DNA of 64,000 bases from Aquitalea magnusonii (lineage in GTDB: Bacteria > Pseudomonadota > Gammaproteobacteria > Burkholderiales > Chromobacteriaceae). A program made the position numbers and the translations under genes. This document shows, piece by piece, positions 61,624 to 64,000 of this stretch. A model generated the notes under the pieces. The model was given only the letters and a program-made list of their open reading frames with translations. It ran no database searches and was not told where the DNA came from. Numbering within the stretch: the first letter of the stretch is position 1; each line of letters opens with the position of its first letter. The stretch covers positions 1 to 64,000 of the forward strand of contig NZ_QJKC01000009.1 in the NCBI RefSeq assembly GCF_003202035.1, read 5' to 3'.

Positions 61624-61950
61624 TCAATAATGGGCCATGGCCGGATCAACCTCGCTGGCCCAGGCTTCCACTCCACCACGCAGGCTCAGCACCTGCTCGA
61701 AACCGGCGTTGGCCAGATACAGGCCCACCTGATAGCTGCGCACGCCATGATGGCAGACAGTGACGATGGTCTGGTCGTCCGGCAGCTCGCTCATGCGCAG
61801 CGGAATCAGGTTCATCGGAATGTGCAGCGAGCCCGGAATGCTGGCCAGCTGCACTTCCCAGTCTTCCCTTACATCCAGCAGCACGGGCTGTTCTGTGCCG
61901 GCATCGGCCAGCCAGGCCGCCAGATCGCTGGCAGTGATTTCCCGCAGCAT
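61624..61950 (-). CDS. Single-domain rhodanese-like sulfurtransferase
   Basis: A 108-residue rhodanese domain with the catalytic cysteine in VTVCHHGVRSY (active-site loop CHHGVRS) and the upstream LLDVREDWEVQLASIPGSLHIPM. Probably transfers sulfur from thiosulfate or a persulfide; partner unknown. It overlaps the pcm stop/start by one base at 61950, so it is coupled to pcm. In related Neisseriales pcm and a rhodanese gene are often followed by an outer-membrane tolC-type gene, which is absent here. Confidence 0.88.
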   Translation of the reverse strand: MLREITASDLAAWLADAGTEQPVLLDVREDWEVQLASIPGSLHIPMNLIPLRMSELPDDQTIVTVCHHGVRSYQVGLYLANAGFEQVLSLRGGVEAWASEVDPAMAHY

Positions 61951-62609
61951 CAGAAAACGAAGCGTTCCGGCTCGATGGCTTCTGCCTGGGCCAGACGGGA
62001 AATACAGGTTTCAAACAGATTGGTTTCGCTGAAGGCGGATTCACCAACACGCTTGATCAGCTTGCAGCTCATCACCGGCAGGTCGCCAACCACCACGATC
62101 ATGCGGCCACCCACGGCCAGCTGGGCTTTCAGGCTTTCCGGCACCACCGGCAGCGAACCGCCGACCACGATCACATCAAACGGCGCCTGTTCCTTCAGGC
62201 CATCCAGACCATTGCCTTCCACCAGGGTGACATTGCCGATGCCGGCCTTTTTCAGGTTGGCCGCAGCGGTTTCGCGGGTGGCGGCGTTGATTTCCACGCT
62301 ATAGACATGGCGGCCCAGCTTGGCCAGCAGGGCGGTCAGGTAACCGGCACCGGTGCCGACTTCCAGTACCTTGTCCTGTGGCTGTACGGCAACATCCTGT
62401 GCCAGACGGGCTTCCAGCTTGGGCTGCAGCATCTTGCCACCGTGCGGCAGCGGCAGTTCGGTGTCGACAAAGGCCAGCTGGCGCTTGTCGGCAGCGACGA
62501 AGTCTTCGCGTTTCACGTGAAACAGCAGGTCCAGAATTTTCGGGTCAAGTACGTCCCACGGACGAATCTGCTGCTCGACCATGTTGAAACGGGCATTTTC
62601 AAAATCCAT
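61950..62609 (-). CDS. pcm: Protein-L-isoaspartate O-methyltransferase
   Basis: Repairs isoaspartyl residues in damaged proteins using SAM. The 219 residues have the family opening RFNMVEQQIRPWDVLD, LPLPHGGKMLQPKLEARLAQD, motif I VLEVGTGAGYLTALLAKLG and FDVIVVGGSLPVVPESL. The rest is shorter than the classical Pcm C-terminus. GGAG precedes the ATG. A parS-like palindrome (62509-62524) lies within its 5' third, read as part of HVKRED. Confidence 0.9.
   Translation of the reverse strand: MDFENARFNMVEQQIRPWDVLDPKILDLLFHVKREDFVAADKRQLAFVDTELPLPHGGKMLQPKLEARLAQDVAVQPQDKVLEVGTGAGYLTALLAKLGRHVYSVEINAATRETAAANLKKAGIGNVTLVEGNGLDGLKEQAPFDVIVVGGSLPVVPESLKAQLAVGGRMIVVVGDLPVMSCKLIKRVGESAFSETNLFETCISRLAQAEAIEPERFVF
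62509..62524. other. parS-like ParB binding site 2
   Basis: CGTTTCACGTGAAACA has a perfect 14-bp palindromic core GTTTCACGTGAAAC and differs from site 1 at one outer base. It lies within the pcm coding sequence, as parS sites commonly do in other genomes. Together with site 1 it brackets the DnaA-box cluster. Confidence 0.8.
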
Positions 62610-62909
62610 CAGCTTACTCCGAAGGGCTGGCTGCCTGAGCGGGTGTGCCGCATTGCGGAAAACCTGACTTCATGGGCAGCGTGTCATGACGATAACTTGC
62701 GATTATATCAACATGGACATTAAATTTATTTTAAATCATAGGCTTGCTGATGATTTCAAGTCGATTAATGTTCAGTTGTAGGCGTGGTGTAGGCAGTGGA
62801 TTCAGCGCGACTACATACCTACTGAAGGTCCACTGCGTTAGAAAGGGACAATGATACCGCTATCGGAGTAAGTTCCCAAGCGCTACAACCTACTGAATTC
62901 CTTAGCTAC
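62610..62909. other. AT-richer gap marking a composition change
   Basis: About 300 bases upstream of pcm with no credible gene. It contains an A/T-rich promoter-like stretch (62700-62745) and a long imperfect hairpin, GCAGTGGATTCAG (62793-62805) with CTGAAGGTCCACTGC (62822-62836, a two-base bulge). From here rightwards GC content drops compared with the rest of the window. Confidence 0.45.
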
Positions 62910-63356
62910 CTATCGTTCCGACCGGCGAATGTCAGTTTTACCATTCATATCGATAGACAGTCGGAAGTACTTGGTTTCGTTAGGCTTAAGGATGGTTTCA
63001 GTTTGCGTCCATTCATCTTGACCAAGGCTGCATAGGGCCTTGCCTTCAGGGTCACGACCAGATCGAAGTAGTACTTCGCCAGGGGCAACATAGAATGCCG
63101 CTGTCTCCCCTGTATCAAGTCGTGCAGCAAGTACTTTGTTGATGGCCAAAGAGTAGAAGCAACCACCACCCAAGAAGCCTGCATCACGGGTCACGACGAT
63201 AGTGCTGGTAGTTGTTTCATCCTTACTCTGAAATGCAAGTACACGGTTTGCTGGTGCTGGTTTTGCTTCAGATGCTGGTACTGCGGTGGTTGCGCAGCCG
63301 GTCAGCACACTAGTCATTGAACAGGCCATCACAGCTGTAACTAATAGTTTTTTCAT
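62910..63356 (-). CDS. Putative small lipoprotein
   Basis: A 148-residue exported lipoprotein. Signal MKKLLVTAVMACSMTSVLTGCA has a lipobox LTGC. The mature part is a compact beta-rich domain (VLAFQSKDETTTSTIVVTRDAGFLGGGCFYSLAINKV) with extra cysteines, vaguely like the DUF2846-type lipoprotein fold, but I do not recognise the family. Codon use is AT-richer than the core genes to the left, suggesting acquisition with the neighbouring recombinase. Confidence 0.7.
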   Translation of the reverse strand: MKKLLVTAVMACSMTSVLTGCATTAVPASEAKPAPANRVLAFQSKDETTTSTIVVTRDAGFLGGGCFYSLAINKVLAARLDTGETAAFYVAPGEVLLRSGRDPEGKALCSLGQDEWTQTETILKPNETKYFRLSIDMNGKTDIRRSER

Positions 63357-63487
63357 TTTAAATCTGTATTTATAGTGCAATTGTCATACTGAAATTTTAA
63401 CAGAGTACTTCAGGTCAGGCTGTGTGGCTGTAAGGGGTCAATGCGATTGCGCGTAATGGTTCATCAAGTTCTAAGTAAAGGACCAGT

Positions 63488-63574
63488 ATCGGTTCGGTTC
63501 AAAAAAGGTTTGAAAAGATAGTTGACACAATAAATGAACCGATGCCATGATACGGCCTATCAAGTGAACCGAAC
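63488..63574. repeat. Cluster of TGAACCGA inverted and direct repeats upstream of the recombinase gene
   Basis: GTTCGGTTCA (63492-63501) is the exact inverse of TGAACCGAAC (63565-63574); ATCGGTTC (63488-63495) is the inverse of GAACCGAT (63536-63543). The units surround a promoter-like TTGACA (63522-63527), 18 bases, CATGAT (63546-63551). They look like operator or recombination half-sites for the serine recombinase. Confidence 0.5.
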
Positions 63575-63586
63575 AGAGTCCAGCAG

Positions 63587-64000
63587 ATGGCCAAAATTGC
63601 ATACTTCCGGGTTAGTACTAAAGATCAGAGTATCGAAGCACAGCGTTCTGCACTTGGTAGTGGATTCGACAAGGAATTTTGCGATGAAGGCATTTCTGGT
63701 GCGGTACAAGCTGCATTTCGTCCAGGATTTGCCAAGATGCTGGAATATATCCGCGAAGGCGATAGCCTTCATGTATACGATGTATCGCGATTAGGACGGG
63801 ATGCTATCGACGTTCAGACTGTTGTGCGGGCATTACTTGATAAAAATGTTGTAGTAGAAATCAGGGGTATTGGAACGATTAGTCGCGGTGCAGGTGAATT
63901 GGTACTTGCGGTATTGGCTCAAGTTGCTGATATGGAAAGATTACGAATAATCGAAAGATGCGAATCTGGTAGAGAGCTTGCTAAGTCAAGACTTGCTGAA
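63587..64000 (+). CDS. Serine recombinase/resolvase (cut by the window edge)
   Basis: Site-specific recombinase of the small serine (resolvase/invertase) family; 138 residues are visible and the frame is still open at the edge. The N-terminal catalytic motif is IAYFRVSTKDQS with Arg8 and the nucleophile Ser10; HVYDVSRLGRDA provides the conserved Arg residues, and ISRGAGELVLAVLAQVADMERLRIIERCESGRE is the dimer helix region. The DNA-binding tail lies outside. Such enzymes resolve transposon cointegrates, invert DNA or integrate elements. The surrounding AT-rich DNA suggests a mobile element. Confidence 0.88.
   Translation, partial: MAKIAYFRVSTKDQSIEAQRSALGSGFDKEFCDEGISGAVQAAFRPGFAKMLEYIREGDSLHVYDVSRLGRDAIDVQTVVRALLDKNVVVEIRGIGTISRGAGELVLAVLAQVADMERLRIIERCESGRELAKSRLAE

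Noticed and set aside
1-64000. CRISPR arrays, tRNA genes, insertion sequences
   Set aside because: No regularly spaced repeats, tRNA cloverleaf or transposase frame was seen; I cannot exclude a tRNA in a gap I could not fold in full.

Overview
The window is GC-rich, densely coding DNA that looks like core chromosome of a betaproteobacterium in the order Neisseriales (Chromobacterium/Aquitalea/Vogesella-like). That placement is inferred from the gene products and their order: pilS-pilR, pilT-pilU, a beta-type Gap, the waaA/waaC pair, pcm followed by a rhodanese gene, and a four-gene gltIJKL cluster. No database search was run. The last ~1.3 kb is visibly AT-richer and ends inside a serine recombinase gene, so a mobile or recently acquired segment probably begins near the right edge.

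Layout. 1-350: promoter and boxA leader of an rRNA operon transcribed off the left edge, then a terminator. 0.4-5.6 kb: parC-pilS-pilR operon (topoisomerase IV A and the pilin two-component system). 5.8-7.0 kb: GNAT acetyltransferase and a membrane protein. 7.3-13.9 kb: central carbon genes tkt, gap, pgk, lysE-type exporter, fba. 14.0-15.4 kb: molybdopterin genes (small membrane protein, moaD, moaE, mobA). 15.4-19.9 kb: LysR regulator/DMT exporter pair, aroG, dksA, cytochrome c. 19.9-24.5 kb: yggT-proC-yggS facing pilT-pilU. 24.6-27.4 kb: a receiver-TPR protein and a degenerate EAL-HDOD protein. 27.8-31.1 kb: glutamate/aspartate ABC transporter. 31.4-33.2 kb: rsmA, yqaA-like, cyaY, lptM. 33.4-36.9 kb: aminotransferase, two VOC proteins, HHH protein, WYL regulator, CZB protein. 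36.9-42.6 kb: SNF2 helicase, hemL, CYTH protein, hemJ, rubredoxin. 42.6-44.6 kb: thiD-thiE and GNAT. 44.6-51.7 kb: a TetR-controlled YbhGFSR-type ABC export operon with its own outer-membrane factor. 51.8-56.2 kb: LPS genes waaC-waaA and, divergently, a glycosyltransferase and a nucleotide-sugar epimerase. 56.4-62.6 kb: GNAT, beta-barrel protein, cation/proton antiporter, CorC, ung, rhodanese, pcm. 62.9-64 kb: lipoprotein and serine recombinase.

The strongest unexpected signal is in the 0.5-kb AT-rich gap between waaC and the divergent glycosyltransferase (about 53.94-54.43 kb). It holds six exact TTATCCACA DnaA boxes plus near matches. Two palindromic parS-like ParB sites (TGTTTCACGTGAAACA at 42.24 kb and a one-mismatch copy at 62.51 kb) lie on either side of it. 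Together these suggest that the chromosomal replication origin lies here, away from dnaA, with the rRNA operon at the left edge reading away from it.

A second non-coding signal is a two-copy dispersed repeat (27.56-27.69 and 59.22-59.33 kb). Its terminal inverted repeats differ between copies but stay complementary, which points to a selected hairpin. A 54-residue rubredoxin and a 46-residue membrane protein are also annotated.
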